64,000 nucleotides of DNA from Sphingobacterium micropteri. Lineage in GTDB: Bacteria; Bacteroidota; Bacteroidia; Sphingobacteriales; Sphingobacteriaceae. Location: contig NZ_JACOIK010000008.1 in NCBI RefSeq assembly GCF_014692515.1, forward strand, positions 227,464 to 291,463. Reading direction: 5' to 3'. Shown here piece by piece: positions 51,892 through 60,925 of the stretch; positions within the stretch are counted from its first letter, which is position 1; each line of letters opens with the position of its first letter. The position numbers were made by a program, and so were the translations under genes. A model generated the notes under the pieces. It was not told the DNA's origin. It searched no databases and saw only the letters and a list, made by a program, of their open reading frames with translations.

Positions 51892-52461
51892 ATGAAAACA
51901 CGGATAAGACATATCACTTCACATACCCTACACATCTTCCTGATGCTGTTCTGGTTGTATGTCGCAATCGATAAACTTTGGGACTTACCAAACTTCCATC
52001 GTGCACTTCTCAAACAACCGTTTCCAGCTGCATGGGCAAGCGTGTTGTACTGGGCATTGCCCATGGCAGAATTGGGATTGGCTTTATTATTCGTGTTAAC
52101 CAGAAAAGGATATACCTACCTCCTGTCCGCCTTTCTTATGTTGTCTTTTACCATCTATATCAGCCTCGGCGTAGCCGGTTTCTATGCCAAGCGTCCCTGC
52201 GGCTGTGCTTCGGTATTCAGCGGACTATCATGGGGTTGGCACCTGCTTGTAAACGCCGTGTTGTTGGGTCTATCTATATTAGGTTGGCATTTGTGTAGGC
52301 AAACTACTCCCAGCAACAGCAACCGAATACGTCGCAAAAAGTTCGCGATGTTATTTTTTGCTTTTAAGAAGATACTTACTGTCCCGATCTATGAGGGTGG
52401 TTTTTTCATACGGATAAGGTTTCCGAGGAGATTTGCACTCTTCCCGGGTAGGCCGGTGTAG
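51892..52461 (+). CDS. MauE/DoxX-like redox-associated membrane protein
   Basis: A 189-aa protein with four spans (about 10-30, 48-68, 75-98, 120-140). RPCGCASVFSGLSWGWHLLV (about 102-121) is the conserved cysteine-containing loop of Sphingobacteriaceae MauE-type proteins, thought to work with thioredoxin-like or quinone redox partners. The C-terminal 40 residues are basic and unlike the family, possibly from a late frameshift. The TlpA-like protein encoded in the convergent locus at 57605 is the natural partner. Confidence 0.72.
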   Translation: MKTRIRHITSHTLHIFLMLFWLYVAIDKLWDLPNFHRALLKQPFPAAWASVLYWALPMAELGLALLFVLTRKGYTYLLSAFLMLSFTIYISLGVAGFYAKRPCGCASVFSGLSWGWHLLVNAVLLGLSILGWHLCRQTTPSNSNRIRRKKFAMLFFAFKKILTVPIYEGGFFIRIRFPRRFALFPGRPV

Positions 52462-52575
52462 CTAAACCTAAATTATACGTTTGTGGTGTAAGCGTAAAAA
52501 ATACCGCCGGGGAATCAGGGATCATTCCGCCCCGTAAAAGATGGAGAGCGATCAGCAGTTATTTAAACAAATAAT

Positions 52576-52959
52576 ATGGAACATAAAAGAAAGTTATATG
52601 CCGCCATAGTGGCAGCAGTAACAATCTTAGGATTCTCGGCTTTTAAAATAACCGAGAGCAAAGAAGGTAAATTATTGGCTCCCGTCACGATCTATTTTCA
52701 TGGTGAAGCTGATGATCCAACTCAGGTCGCAGAAGAATCAAATTGGACCGATGAGCCTAACGAAGAGAATTGCAATGATATCGATGAACTTGCATGTTCT
52801 ATGGAAGTTGACGAATCCGATCTTACTCCGAGTGGAGAGTTAGATCCTTCCAAAATTCAATTAGGCGCTACCAATCCTGGATCTGGGTCGGGTTTCGTTC
52901 CTACCAGAACAGGTGGAAACAGTCAAACCCCATTCAATCCTACCAATAGGAGTGAATAA
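52576..52959 (+). CDS. DUF6520-like exported small protein
   Basis: A 127-aa protein with a signal-anchor (about 8-23, AAIVAAVTILGFSAFK) and a short mature part with two Cys in ENCNDIDELACSMEV, the DUF6520 pattern, followed by a low-complexity Gly/Ser/Pro/Thr tail. The family is common next to MauE-like and SusCD-TlpA genes in Bacteroidota, where its role is unknown. It is separated from the MauE gene by 114 bp and ends at a bidirectional terminator. Confidence 0.65.
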   Translation: MEHKRKLYAAIVAAVTILGFSAFKITESKEGKLLAPVTIYFHGEADDPTQVAEESNWTDEPNEENCNDIDELACSMEVDESDLTPSGELDPSKIQLGATNPGSGSGFVPTRTGGNSQTPFNPTNRSE

Positions 52960-52967
52960 TAAGTAAT

Positions 52968-52998
52968 AAAATAGCAGCTCGCATTGAGCTGCTATTTT
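52968..52998. terminator. Bidirectional terminator between DUF6520-like gene and susD
   Basis: A perfect 13-bp stem, AAAATAGCAGCTC (52968-52980) / GAGCTGCTATTTT (52986-52998), with a 5-nt loop. A/T flanks give U tracts on both strands, so it ends both convergent units. Confidence 0.92.
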
Positions 52999-52999
52999 T

Positions 53000-54370
53000 C
53001 TATATGGGATTCTGCGGCATTCCAGTCTGCCGAATAATGTCTTCCGGCAACGGCAATGCATAGCGGTTATCGCCCGGTTCTAATATATATTCCTTTTCGC
53101 CTACCCTTCGTTTTAATACGATATTATGTCCTTCTTTATTCAGCCGTTTAATATCTATCCACCGTAAACCACGAAATACCAATTCTTTTCTCCTTTCCGT
53201 TAATATCAAATCTAAAAGACTTCTGCCATTTATATTTTCGTAAGGCACAAAGCTTCCCGTAACATATCGCTTAGCGAGAAGATCGTTCAAATCCGACAAT
53301 GCTTCATCTGGACGGCCTAGTCTTGCCAGACATTCCGCTCGTATCAAAAAAAGTTCATTGACCGCGAGCCCACCGAATAAATTTCGGTCGCCCGTATAAC
53401 TTCCCCCAAATGAAGAGTATCCATCACTATTCTCGATAAAATATGCCTTACCCCGTAAATCGTTCTCATCATATGACGCACATAGTACCGTATCAATCAG
53501 AGAAAAAGTAAAGTTGACCTGCGGGTTAGATGGAATTAGTTCAAAATAAGACAAGGTCTCCCTGTTAAAGCGCTGAAATGGAAAGTCTAAATTTAACGAC
53601 ACATTTTCCGGATCATTGAAATCCAGAAGATAATTATTCAATTGCAACGCTTTATCCGCGTACACATAGGCAGAATCAAATTCATTCATGGACAAATACA
53701 CCCTAGCCAAACTGGCTAAACTAGCTATCTTTGATGGTCGCATAACGTGCGTTGCTTCCTCTGGCAATAACCTAGCGGCCTCCTTAAAACCATTTAGAAT
53801 TTCTGCATAACACTCGGCAACACTCGCCCGTTCCGATGGAATGTTTGGATTGGAAGTTTTTCGGAGTGCAATGCCCAGATCTTCCGAAGAACTGGCTATA
53901 TCGTAAGCATGGGCAAAAGTCCACACCAGACTTAAAAATTGTGTGGAACGGTAAAACAACGCACTTCCCTTCACCCGATCCCAGTCCGCTGCATTTTCAG
54001 CTGTCCGTTCAATCTCAGCCAATTTATCGAGCACCAAATTGGCCGTATATACCGGCGTATATGCCTTTGACCAATCATTGCTATAGAAGTAAGCATATTT
54101 TTCCCAATAATATGCCGGTCGATGTACATCGGAAAGCCTATTAACCGAACTTTCGGTCAAAAAATAATCATCTGCAGATACCTCCCCGTAGGAACATAGG
54201 TGCATATTAACAAAACTCGAAGCATCAAGTAGTTTTTGAAAGCTTTCCAAACTATTTGGTACTTCCAGTCCACTGTTCGATTGGACGTCTAGAAATTTAT
54301 TGCATCCGCAAAGAGTGAGTAGTATACCCAATGCAATACTTACGCTATATATATTCAATCTCTTTCTCAT
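53000..54370 (-). CDS. SusD/RagB-family lipoprotein (third locus)
   Basis: A 456-aa surface lipoprotein with lipobox LTLCGC (Cys23). The family's FLDVQSNSG start, the GSALFYRSTQFLSLVWTF helix pair, and AVNELFLIRAECLARLGRPD with RRKELVFRGLRWIDIKRLN near the C-terminus are clear. It is 11 bp downstream of its susC. No FecR/ECF genes are linked, unlike the first two loci. It is the last gene of the operon, ended by the bidirectional terminator. Confidence 0.92.
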   Translation of the reverse strand: MRKRLNIYSVSIALGILLTLCGCNKFLDVQSNSGLEVPNSLESFQKLLDASSFVNMHLCSYGEVSADDYFLTESSVNRLSDVHRPAYYWEKYAYFYSNDWSKAYTPVYTANLVLDKLAEIERTAENAADWDRVKGSALFYRSTQFLSLVWTFAHAYDIASSSEDLGIALRKTSNPNIPSERASVAECYAEILNGFKEAARLLPEEATHVMRPSKIASLASLARVYLSMNEFDSAYVYADKALQLNNYLLDFNDPENVSLNLDFPFQRFNRETLSYFELIPSNPQVNFTFSLIDTVLCASYDENDLRGKAYFIENSDGYSSFGGSYTGDRNLFGGLAVNELFLIRAECLARLGRPDEALSDLNDLLAKRYVTGSFVPYENINGRSLLDLILTERRKELVFRGLRWIDIKRLNKEGHNIVLKRRVGEKEYILEPGDNRYALPLPEDIIRQTGMPQNPI

Positions 54371-54381
54371 AGTTATACCAT

Positions 54382-57300
54382 TTAAAAATCAAACTGAAAC
54401 CCCAGAGAATAGGTACGTGGAGGCGTTATCTGATAAGGAAATTCCGGATCTATACCTTCGCTGTTAAGCGTCCAAAGCAACCCTAAATTATTTACGTTTG
54501 TGTATAATCGGAAATCATACGTACGTCCCGATAATTTCAATTGCGGATTCCACTGAAGCGACACAAATTCCAATCGTAGATGATCTGCTCGTAACACGTT
54601 TATTTCGGAATTCGCATAAAACGCATCTCTACCTGTATCCAACGGATACTGTACGGAAGGCACATTCGTATATTGCTCATCCCCGCTCTTTATCCAACGT
54701 TGCTCAAAATCTGGGTAAGCTGTCCCACGATTATAAAGCGTATTGTACCACGTAACAGGACGGTTGAAAAAATACCCCCCTCTATAACTGATATTGATTG
54801 CGATGCTTACATTCTGGTAGGCAAATGTGTTCATTATCGAGCCAAACACTTCCGGTTTAGCCGAACCAAAATACCTGATACTTCCGCCAGTCTCTGGATC
54901 CTGATAGGACTGCGTTCTGATTTTATTATATTCTTTACTCGGTTCTCCGTTTAATATCCCTTGTGGGTTTCCCTCTTCATCCAATCCCATCCATCGGTAA
55001 CCTGCCAGTGCATATAACGGCTTACCAACTATTGGGGAAATCATATTTCCATTACCAAGAAAGGAAGCTAGTCCCATGTTGAGCGAGTTGTAGTAGTCCA
55101 CCGTTTTACTCTTGTTCATATTAAGTACGAGTCTTGTATCCCATTTCAACTTTTCATTCAGGTTACGCGTATTGACGACAAGGTCCCACCCTTTCGTTTG
55201 CATGCGGGCAACATTTTTTGTAATCGTACCCTCTAAACCCCAAACCGTGTAATCATATTCCGAAAGGCCATACAGATCTTTACCATTTTTAATAAAATAG
55301 TCCATCGTGCCGTGAATACGATTATTCAAAAATGAAAAATCCAGCCCTACATTGCTTGTACCCACCTTTTCCCACCTTAGATTCGGATCGTTCAACGTGC
55401 CGATAACCTGCCCGGGATAATTGGTGTATATGCTACCACCTATATTCGCAACGGGCTCTGGTGTTTTCCGTAGATCTACGTTTCCACTGTATCCATATGT
55501 AAGTCGAAGCTTTAAATGATCTAGCCAATCTATTTTCATAAACTCTTCCCGGGTTACATCCCAGAACGCTCCCACTGACCATAAAGGCGACCACCGGTCG
55601 TTGGTTGCCGCTCCGAAGATATTGGCGCCATCCTGGCGGAAGCTGACGGATGCACCGTACCGCTGTTTCCATACATAATTCCAATTTGTATACGCCGAAA
55701 CGAAACGATTTGTCAGTCGGGAGAATCCTGGCGTCCCTGCAATTGTCCTACTTGAGTTTGAAGGAGCCAATCGGTAGCTTGTCACATAGTCTACCGGAAT
55801 AGCGATCAGTGGACTTTCATTATACCCATAAGCTGTTACGTTTTCGCCACTAATCTTATTTTCACGTGCTTCAACACCTAACATTCCGACTATCTTATGG
55901 TCTGCAAAAACTTTATTAAAATTTAGCTGACCGCGAAGCGTATACGATGCCCCGTTAGTGACTGCCGAATTTCGTATTCCTCCTAATGGTACAGGATAAG
56001 TGGTCGCACCCGTATTCGGATCAACTTGCATAAACTGATTGATGTACGTTCTCGCAAAGTAGCTTTCCTGTTCATCCAGGATAATCCGTTCACTTCGTTG
56101 GTTCTGGTATTGAACAGCAACATTTGCGTCCAGAAATGGGGCGATACGATATTGCGTACGAAAGGAGGCAAACCATTCATTGCGTTGCCGATTTGTACGG
56201 GAGTAACGGTAATCGACTAATGGATAATAATCCCAATCTAAGTATCCTTCGCTGAACATTTCCTGCATATACGATCGGCGGTATTCCTTTTCAAAAGGCT
56301 GAGGTAATCCATCTTCATCGAAGAACGACATGTATGGAACGGTTTTGTTACCATAAGTAAAATTGGAGAGTGCCGGCTTACCACTTTCTTCATGCTGATT
56401 CGTATACAATATCAATACATCCATCTGTAACTTATCCGTAGGCTTAAAACTGTTGGATAGCTGCACGTTTAACTTACGGTTACCTGCGTCATTTTCATTC
56501 CTATCCCCTGTATAACCCAGACCGAATCCGTACGCGTGTTTTCCGCTTCCACCGTTTATAGAAAGCGCATGTTGATTGGTAAACGGCGTGCGGATAAAAT
56601 TGTCTATATACTGCCCTCTACCAGCCGATAGCATGAGACGTTCGATCATATCAGCAGAATCTGCAACCGAAATCATCCCCGATCTTCTGTTATGGAATAT
56701 TTCGATTGCCGGCGTAACAGCCATATATGGCGTCCGTGATAACTGACGATCATAAAAACCTGTATTAAATAACATTTCTTCTATCCCGATAAAATCTCTG
56801 TTATTTAATTGGTATAGTTTCTCCAGATCGGGACGCTCTTTCCATATCAACGTGTTATTCACGGATACTTTGGTGGTACTCTCGGCTCCAAGCGTGCCTT
56901 TTTTAGACGTCATCACAATCACACCATTTCCAGCCCTCGCTCCCCATATTGCACTAGCAGCCGCATCCTTTAATATGGATACACTTTCTATACTATTCGG
57001 GTCTATATTATTGATATCGCCTTCATATATAAATCCATCCAGTACAATTAACGGATCTCGTGCTCCGTTGATCGTACTCAACCCGCGAACAGATATATTG
57101 AGTTTCTGTAAGTCGGCATTCTCTATAGGCTGGTTGTCAAAACGAACCGAGGACGCCATGTTATTAAGACGATCCAGTATATTGGTACCTGTCTGGATAT
57201 TCAGCATTTCTTTATCCAATACTTCTGCTGCTCCCGTGGATTCTCCTGATCGCAGTTGCTGATAACCTGTTTCAACAACCACTTCTTCCAGTGTATTTTT

Positions 57301-57603
57301 ATCAGCAAGCAAAAAAACGGTACTGTTATTCTCAAAGAAAGAAGCAACGACAACTATATTCTGAAAACCAATGGACGATATGCCCAGTGAATCTTTCAAA
57401 CTATTTACCCGAATACGGAACTTCCCATTTTTTTCGGTCGATACACCTATATCCGCCTCTTTTGCAAAAACAGTTGCGTTTTGAATAGGGCTTCTATCTT
57501 CTTTCGACAACACCGTCCCCTCTATCCACTGCACGGAATTCTCCTGTGCCTGGCACAGTCCTCCTGATAAAATCATGACGATTACAAAACAAACAACTCT
57601 CAT
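54382..57603 (-). CDS. SusC/RagA-family TonB-dependent transporter without STN domain (third locus)
   Basis: A 1,073-aa importer. A signal peptide (about 1-19, ending LCQAQ) leads directly to a carboxypeptidase-regulatory-like domain (about 25-105) and a plug starting EEVVVETGYQQLRSGESTGA, with the LIVLDGFIYEGDINNIDPNSI and ASAIWGARAGNGVI landmarks, then the barrel ending LGFQFDF. It lacks the STN domain, in keeping with the lack of FecR/ECF genes here. It sits 1 bp after the TlpA-like stop. In such loci the pair may import peptides or other small ligands as well as glycans. Confidence 0.92.
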   Translation of the reverse strand: MRVVCFVIVMILSGGLCQAQENSVQWIEGTVLSKEDRSPIQNATVFAKEADIGVSTEKNGKFRIRVNSLKDSLGISSIGFQNIVVVASFFENNSTVFLLADKNTLEEVVVETGYQQLRSGESTGAAEVLDKEMLNIQTGTNILDRLNNMASSVRFDNQPIENADLQKLNISVRGLSTINGARDPLIVLDGFIYEGDINNIDPNSIESVSILKDAAASAIWGARAGNGVIVMTSKKGTLGAESTTKVSVNNTLIWKERPDLEKLYQLNNRDFIGIEEMLFNTGFYDRQLSRTPYMAVTPAIEIFHNRRSGMISVADSADMIERLMLSAGRGQYIDNFIRTPFTNQHALSINGGSGKHAYGFGLGYTGDRNENDAGNRKLNVQLSNSFKPTDKLQMDVLILYTNQHEESGKPALSNFTYGNKTVPYMSFFDEDGLPQPFEKEYRRSYMQEMFSEGYLDWDYYPLVDYRYSRTNRQRNEWFASFRTQYRIAPFLDANVAVQYQNQRSERIILDEQESYFARTYINQFMQVDPNTGATTYPVPLGGIRNSAVTNGASYTLRGQLNFNKVFADHKIVGMLGVEARENKISGENVTAYGYNESPLIAIPVDYVTSYRLAPSNSSRTIAGTPGFSRLTNRFVSAYTNWNYVWKQRYGASVSFRQDGANIFGAATNDRWSPLWSVGAFWDVTREEFMKIDWLDHLKLRLTYGYSGNVDLRKTPEPVANIGGSIYTNYPGQVIGTLNDPNLRWEKVGTSNVGLDFSFLNNRIHGTMDYFIKNGKDLYGLSEYDYTVWGLEGTITKNVARMQTKGWDLVVNTRNLNEKLKWDTRLVLNMNKSKTVDYYNSLNMGLASFLGNGNMISPIVGKPLYALAGYRWMGLDEEGNPQGILNGEPSKEYNKIRTQSYQDPETGGSIRYFGSAKPEVFGSIMNTFAYQNVSIAINISYRGGYFFNRPVTWYNTLYNRGTAYPDFEQRWIKSGDEQYTNVPSVQYPLDTGRDAFYANSEINVLRADHLRLEFVSLQWNPQLKLSGRTYDFRLYTNVNNLGLLWTLNSEGIDPEFPYQITPPRTYSLGFQFDF

Positions 57604-57604
57604 C

Positions 57605-59134
57605 TCAATTGATTTCGTTAAGTGATTGCTTTATAAAAACTGGATATTCCTTGTGGACTTGTTCTTTTACCAATTTTATACCATGTTCTTCCAGAAATGC
57701 CAAACGGTTGGTCAGCGGTAGTTTGTGAAAATCGGCAGGTATCGTCAAGTCAACATATAATTTACGCAATTTCGCATGATCAGTTTCGATAATAACCGGA
57801 CAATCCAACCAATAATACAGTGCCGAAACTATTACAGATATAGGCTTATTTACGTACGTCAATGGAACATTTGGCGATTGGATATCGATTGTTCCCATCC
57901 GGCCTTCTGTCTTGATCGCATCGATCTTGTCCGTCAATTCTAACTTATAGACATCTATTGTTCCCGATCTGCGTTCTACTGTAAATCCAAATGTGTTGGT
58001 TAATTCTTTCCTTAACGCATTCGTTACCGTATGTTGACCAACAGAGTCCTGATTATAAAACAGATAACTGTACATATAACCACCTCTAGCAAAGAAAAGA
58101 CCTCTATCACGTAGCTCTTCCCGAAGGTTCGACTCGAATACGTAATCATTCCACGCAAACCCGTCTAGTTCCTCTCCGTAGGCAAAGAACAGCATCATAG
58201 AAAGGCTTTGATTTATAAATTGATAAAAGGAAGCACCATTTTTATGGATAAGATTCGGATATACAGCAAGGTATTTGGGTATATAGGGTCCCAAGGCTGA
58301 TATCGACAGCAAATCCGCAGTATCAATTATAGGCGGGGTTTCGGTACGACGCCCTTTATTTTCTATTACACCGGTATGGGTAATGTCGGTTGTTCTGGTA
58401 TTTATTAACTTGTCAAGCTCTTTATCCGAAACCAAGCCACTCATTGTATTGGCCAGATAAATCCCATCTTGGTTTATCCATGAAATATTTGGAATGGTAT
58501 TATGCGGTAGAAGTGCTGTAAAGATTGTATCGTCCAGTATGGTCGGAAGTTCCGGGACATAATTATTAACCTTCTTGTAAACCTTGAACCGGTTCGCTAT
58601 CCTTTCGGGTGTATCTTTATTTCGTTTGCTATTCACCAATAAAACGACCAGATCATCTTTATACTGGCGCTGATATTTTTCCATCTTCGGAATTCCTTGT
58701 ATACATGATACACATCCTGTAGACCAGAAATCCAATAAGATCGCCTTTCCTCGGAAGTCATTAAACTTCACCTCTTCCGTACTCCCATCGAAGTAATGCA
58801 GTGTAAACGTGCTGTTCCATATTTCTTCGGGAATAGGCTGCCCGGGAACCAATGGCTTGATTTCGGTTTGCCCTTCGGCAGCCTCCCGATTATTGGGAGA
58901 CTGCGCCTGGGCGTTGGGTAAATCAAACAACATGAAACAAAGGAGTCCATAAAGAAGGACTCCTTTGTTCTTCGTTGCCTTCAAAAAAAGATTCTTCAAC
59001 GAAACACAAATCAATGCCACTATATAGGGCATTGATTTGTTCTCCGTTGCCTTAAAAAACAAATTCTTCAACGAAGCACAAATCAAGGACATTGTGTAAG
59101 GCCTTGCTATTTTCTTTTTATTCATGTTGTCCAT
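57605..59134 (-). CDS. TlpA-like thioredoxin-fold protein with repeated N-terminal leader
   Basis: A 509-aa protein. The N-terminus is a 24-residue tandem repeat (SLICASLKNLFFKATENK, then ALICVSLKNLFLKATKNK), followed by a hydrophobic signal segment (about 58-76, ending NAQAQ). The thioredoxin-like domain (about 105-245) has AILLDFWSTGCVSCIQGIPK with Cys141 and Cys144. The C-terminal half (about 280-509) is not recognised. It belongs to the TlpA/AhpC-type proteins linked with SusCD, probably a periplasmic disulfide reductase. The start (59134) is 2 bp after the upstream stop; 59125 is also possible. The repeat carries unusual DNA hairpins. Confidence 0.78.
   Translation of the reverse strand: MDNMNKKKIARPYTMSLICASLKNLFFKATENKSMPYIVALICVSLKNLFLKATKNKGVLLYGLLCFMLFDLPNAQAQSPNNREAAEGQTEIKPLVPGQPIPEEIWNSTFTLHYFDGSTEEVKFNDFRGKAILLDFWSTGCVSCIQGIPKMEKYQRQYKDDLVVLLVNSKRNKDTPERIANRFKVYKKVNNYVPELPTILDDTIFTALLPHNTIPNISWINQDGIYLANTMSGLVSDKELDKLINTRTTDITHTGVIENKGRRTETPPIIDTADLLSISALGPYIPKYLAVYPNLIHKNGASFYQFINQSLSMMLFFAYGEELDGFAWNDYVFESNLREELRDRGLFFARGGYMYSYLFYNQDSVGQHTVTNALRKELTNTFGFTVERRSGTIDVYKLELTDKIDAIKTEGRMGTIDIQSPNVPLTYVNKPISVIVSALYYWLDCPVIIETDHAKLRKLYVDLTIPADFHKLPLTNRLAFLEEHGIKLVKEQVHKEYPVFIKQSLNEIN
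58936..59106. repeat. Tandem 24-codon units with hairpins inside the tlpA-like gene
   Basis: Hairpin 1: AACAAAGGAGTCC (58936-58948) / GGACTCCTTTGTT (58957-58969). Hairpin 2: ACAAATCAATGCC (59006-59018) / GGCATTGATTTGT (59028-59040). Both are perfect over 13 bp but with different inner sequences. A third, decayed one pairs CAAGG with CCTTG at about 59084-59106. The linkers between them (CGTTGCCTT, then ATTCTTCAACGAA) are conserved. The period is 72 bp. Confidence 0.85.
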
Positions 59135-59136
59135 AA

Positions 59137-59520
59137 CTAAGGTTTATGTTTATGCTCAAAATCGCGCAAACCTAGAATCGAATAAAAAATATCCGCGTAG
59201 AGCTTGTCTTCTTCACTTTTTTCTGGCACTTCTGTAGTAGGAATTGCTATATCTTCAAGATTGATTTTCTCATGATGAACCACAAAATAAGCCATCAGCA
59301 ATGCCCTGAGATCCCTCGAAAACTCCTCCATTTCCTCTACGCTCAAGCGATCTTGGAGTTCCGTTTCACCCCTGTAGAATAAGAACATGTTAAGGATGTT
59401 AAGGCGACTGTGATCAACGCCATATTTAGTCCAGAAACCCTGTATTTTTACCGTGGGATCATAGTCGTCGTCGGCTATCTCTGCCGCGTCTAGCAATAAT
59501 GGCAAATACCTAAAGTCCAT
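59137..59520 (-). CDS. Small acidic protein of unknown function, first of the SusCD-TlpA operon
   Basis: A 127-aa cytosolic-looking protein, acidic and helical (EIADDDYDPTVKIQGFWTKY, RLSVEEMEEFSRDLRALLMA). The start is set by AAGGAAGGAGG 6-7 nt upstream, a strong Shine-Dalgarno for this genome. It lies 2 bp before the TlpA-like start, so the operon begins here or slightly upstream. I do not recognise the family. Confidence 0.65.
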   Translation of the reverse strand: MDFRYLPLLLDAAEIADDDYDPTVKIQGFWTKYGVDHSRLNILNMFLFYRGETELQDRLSVEEMEEFSRDLRALLMAYFVVHHEKINLEDIAIPTTEVPEKSEEDKLYADIFYSILGLRDFEHKHKP

Positions 59521-59645
59521 TGATGACCTCCTTCCTTTTTACTAGGATTAGCCGTGTGTTGTTCCGTAATGGGCGCGTTTTCTTGGTCCTTTCGTTTAGG
59601 GCATAGCTCTCCCTTTTGCAAAATTTTCGCATTACTTTTTGGCAA
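59490..59645 (-). CDS. Possible 51-aa ORF overlapping the start of the operon
   Basis: A frame from a TTG at 59645 encodes a hydrophilic peptide with protein-like composition (KILQKGELCPKRKDQENAP, ITEQHTANPSKKEGGHQW). It runs into the 127-aa gene in another frame and stops at 59490. A second frame (ATG 59632 to 59510, 40 aa) overlaps it and stops within the start region of the 127-aa gene. Neither has a ribosome site. One may be a leader peptide or a relic. Confidence 0.3.
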   Translation of the reverse strand: MPKSNAKILQKGELCPKRKDQENAPITEQHTANPSKKEGGHQWTLGICHYC

Positions 59646-59648
59646 TTA

Positions 59649-59704
59649 AGGAAGGGTGCGTAGCCCAAGATGCGCTACCGCCCGAAGACTACGCTCCGCT
59701 TCCT
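59649..59704. other. Structured element upstream of the third SusCD operon
   Basis: AGGAAG (59649-59654) pairs with CTTCCT (59699-59704) and GCGTAG (59658-59663) pairs with CTACGC (59689-59694), with a GC-rich loop of 25 nt. It could be a leader hairpin or an old terminator. It lies about 130 bp before the 127-aa gene on the minus strand. Confidence 0.45.
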
Positions 59705-60545
59705 GGTTAATAAATAAGTGATAAACGAATGCGAACGATACTGTTTTCTACGATGGTTAATAATACGTTCTGAACTGTCGCATTCTGGTGAAAAACCGAC
59801 CTAAATTGAATTATCAACAAACAATAATCCATTTTACGGGAATTAAATTTGGAAGGCAATAGGAAAGTCTTTATTTTTAAAGTGCGAACTAGAAATAACG
59901 ACTGATCTATTGACCTATCCGAGCATTTGTTTTGATATTCAAGGTCGGTTAGCAGACGCGAAGTCGGAGATGGCTTTCTTATAGAAAGAGTACCCCTCCC
60001 GAGCACAGAGAAGCCCTTCTTTCGTTATGATGGAATAACCTTCTCTCCTCGCGGCCTGTTTTTGATAACGTTATTCTGGATGGCGAATTACGTTCTTATA
60101 AAGTAGTACATGGGAAAACCAGTGACTGCGATCCTTGATCAGGTCTATGTGGTTCTGCTTGGCGTTTGTAATCGTTCCTTTCATAAATGTTGTAGTTTAT
60201 TATGTGAACGATGTCGACTCACTGAAACTTAGAAGAAAGGCAAATTGGCTTAAAAAAACCAATAGGACGATCCTGCAGCTCTCTAGTTGAGGAAAACGGT
60301 CAGTAAACCTATGTGAAAAACTACTCGAGTCTCTCAGTGTGCCCCTAGAAAGTCTTACGCAAGAATCGCCCTACTGGCTTTATCGACAAAGATAAACAAT
60401 CCAGCAGTAATGGGCGACCTTACGGTACTCTCGTGGGCAAAATTGACCGTTTTTCCAAACAAGAGGACATCGTTAGTAATGCATAGTAAAATGCTTTACC
60501 ATATTGTCGCAAATAATACTATACAAATATAAACAAACTTTTTAA
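59705..60545. other. Gene-poor stretch between the SusCD operon and the XRE gene
   Basis: About 840 bp with no convincing gene. A 99-codon minus-strand frame (59707-60006) has unlikely composition, and a 37-aa minus-strand frame starts at 60184 (MKGTITNAKQNHIDL) without a ribosome site. The sequence probably holds decayed accessory DNA. Confidence 0.5.
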
Positions 60546-60565
60546 ATATGGCAATATTGCCATAT
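60546..60565. promoter_or_regulatory. Perfect 20-bp palindrome upstream of the XRE gene
   Basis: ATATGGCAATATTGCCATAT, 24 bp before the XRE start. The placement is typical of an autoregulatory operator for the Cro/CI-type protein downstream. Confidence 0.65.
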
Positions 60566-60589
60566 AAATATTTATAAAAAACTGACTTT

Positions 60590-60835
60590 ATGGTAAATAA
60601 ATATTTAGAAATATATAAACGAATTGGATTTAATCTGAAACAAGAGCGAAAAAAAGCAAAACTAACGCAAGGGCAATTAGCTGAAAAAACTGCCAAGCTT
60701 GACGCATCAAAAATCAGTGACATTGAAAATGGTAAGGAAGATTTCATGTTCTCCACTTTGCTTGAGATAGCTAACGGTCTTGGTATTGACATTGAAAAGT
60801 TAACAAAAGGAGAAAGGACAAATAAAACCAAATAG
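60590..60835 (+). CDS. XRE-family (Cro/CI-type) HTH regulator
   Basis: An 81-aa protein that is almost only the HTH domain (about 14-70): NLKQERKKAKLTQGQLAEKT, then LDASKISDIENGKEDFMFST. It follows a 20-bp palindrome and probably controls itself and the short genes behind it. The surrounding DNA is AT-rich, as is usual for accessory islands. No partner toxin gene of a known type is visible. Confidence 0.85.
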   Translation: MVNKYLEIYKRIGFNLKQERKKAKLTQGQLAEKTAKLDASKISDIENGKEDFMFSTLLEIANGLGIDIEKLTKGERTNKTK

Positions 60836-60859
60836 GTTGTATAAGCTATAGCTAAGTAA

Positions 60860-60925
60860 ATGATGAAGAAAGTGAAAGGAACAGTTGACATGGATTGGTT
60901 GGAGAACTCTAAAAATAACCAATAA
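60860..60925 (+). CDS. Possible 21-aa coupled peptide
   Basis: An ATGATG-initiated frame (MMKKVKGTVDMDWLENSKN) whose stop overlaps the next start as TAATG. Such coupling suggests it could be translated, but there is no ribosome site and it may be chance. Confidence 0.25.
   Translation: MMKKVKGTVDMDWLENSKNNQ

Noticed and set aside
58936..59106. CRISPR or IS ends inside the tlpA-like gene
   Set aside because: The repeat is in frame, has a 72-bp period and lies wholly within a continuous coding frame; no transposase or target duplication is seen.
59707..60006. Minus-strand 99-codon gene
   Set aside because: No ribosome site or promoter, low-complexity composition, and no family resemblance; likely a chance frame in decayed DNA.
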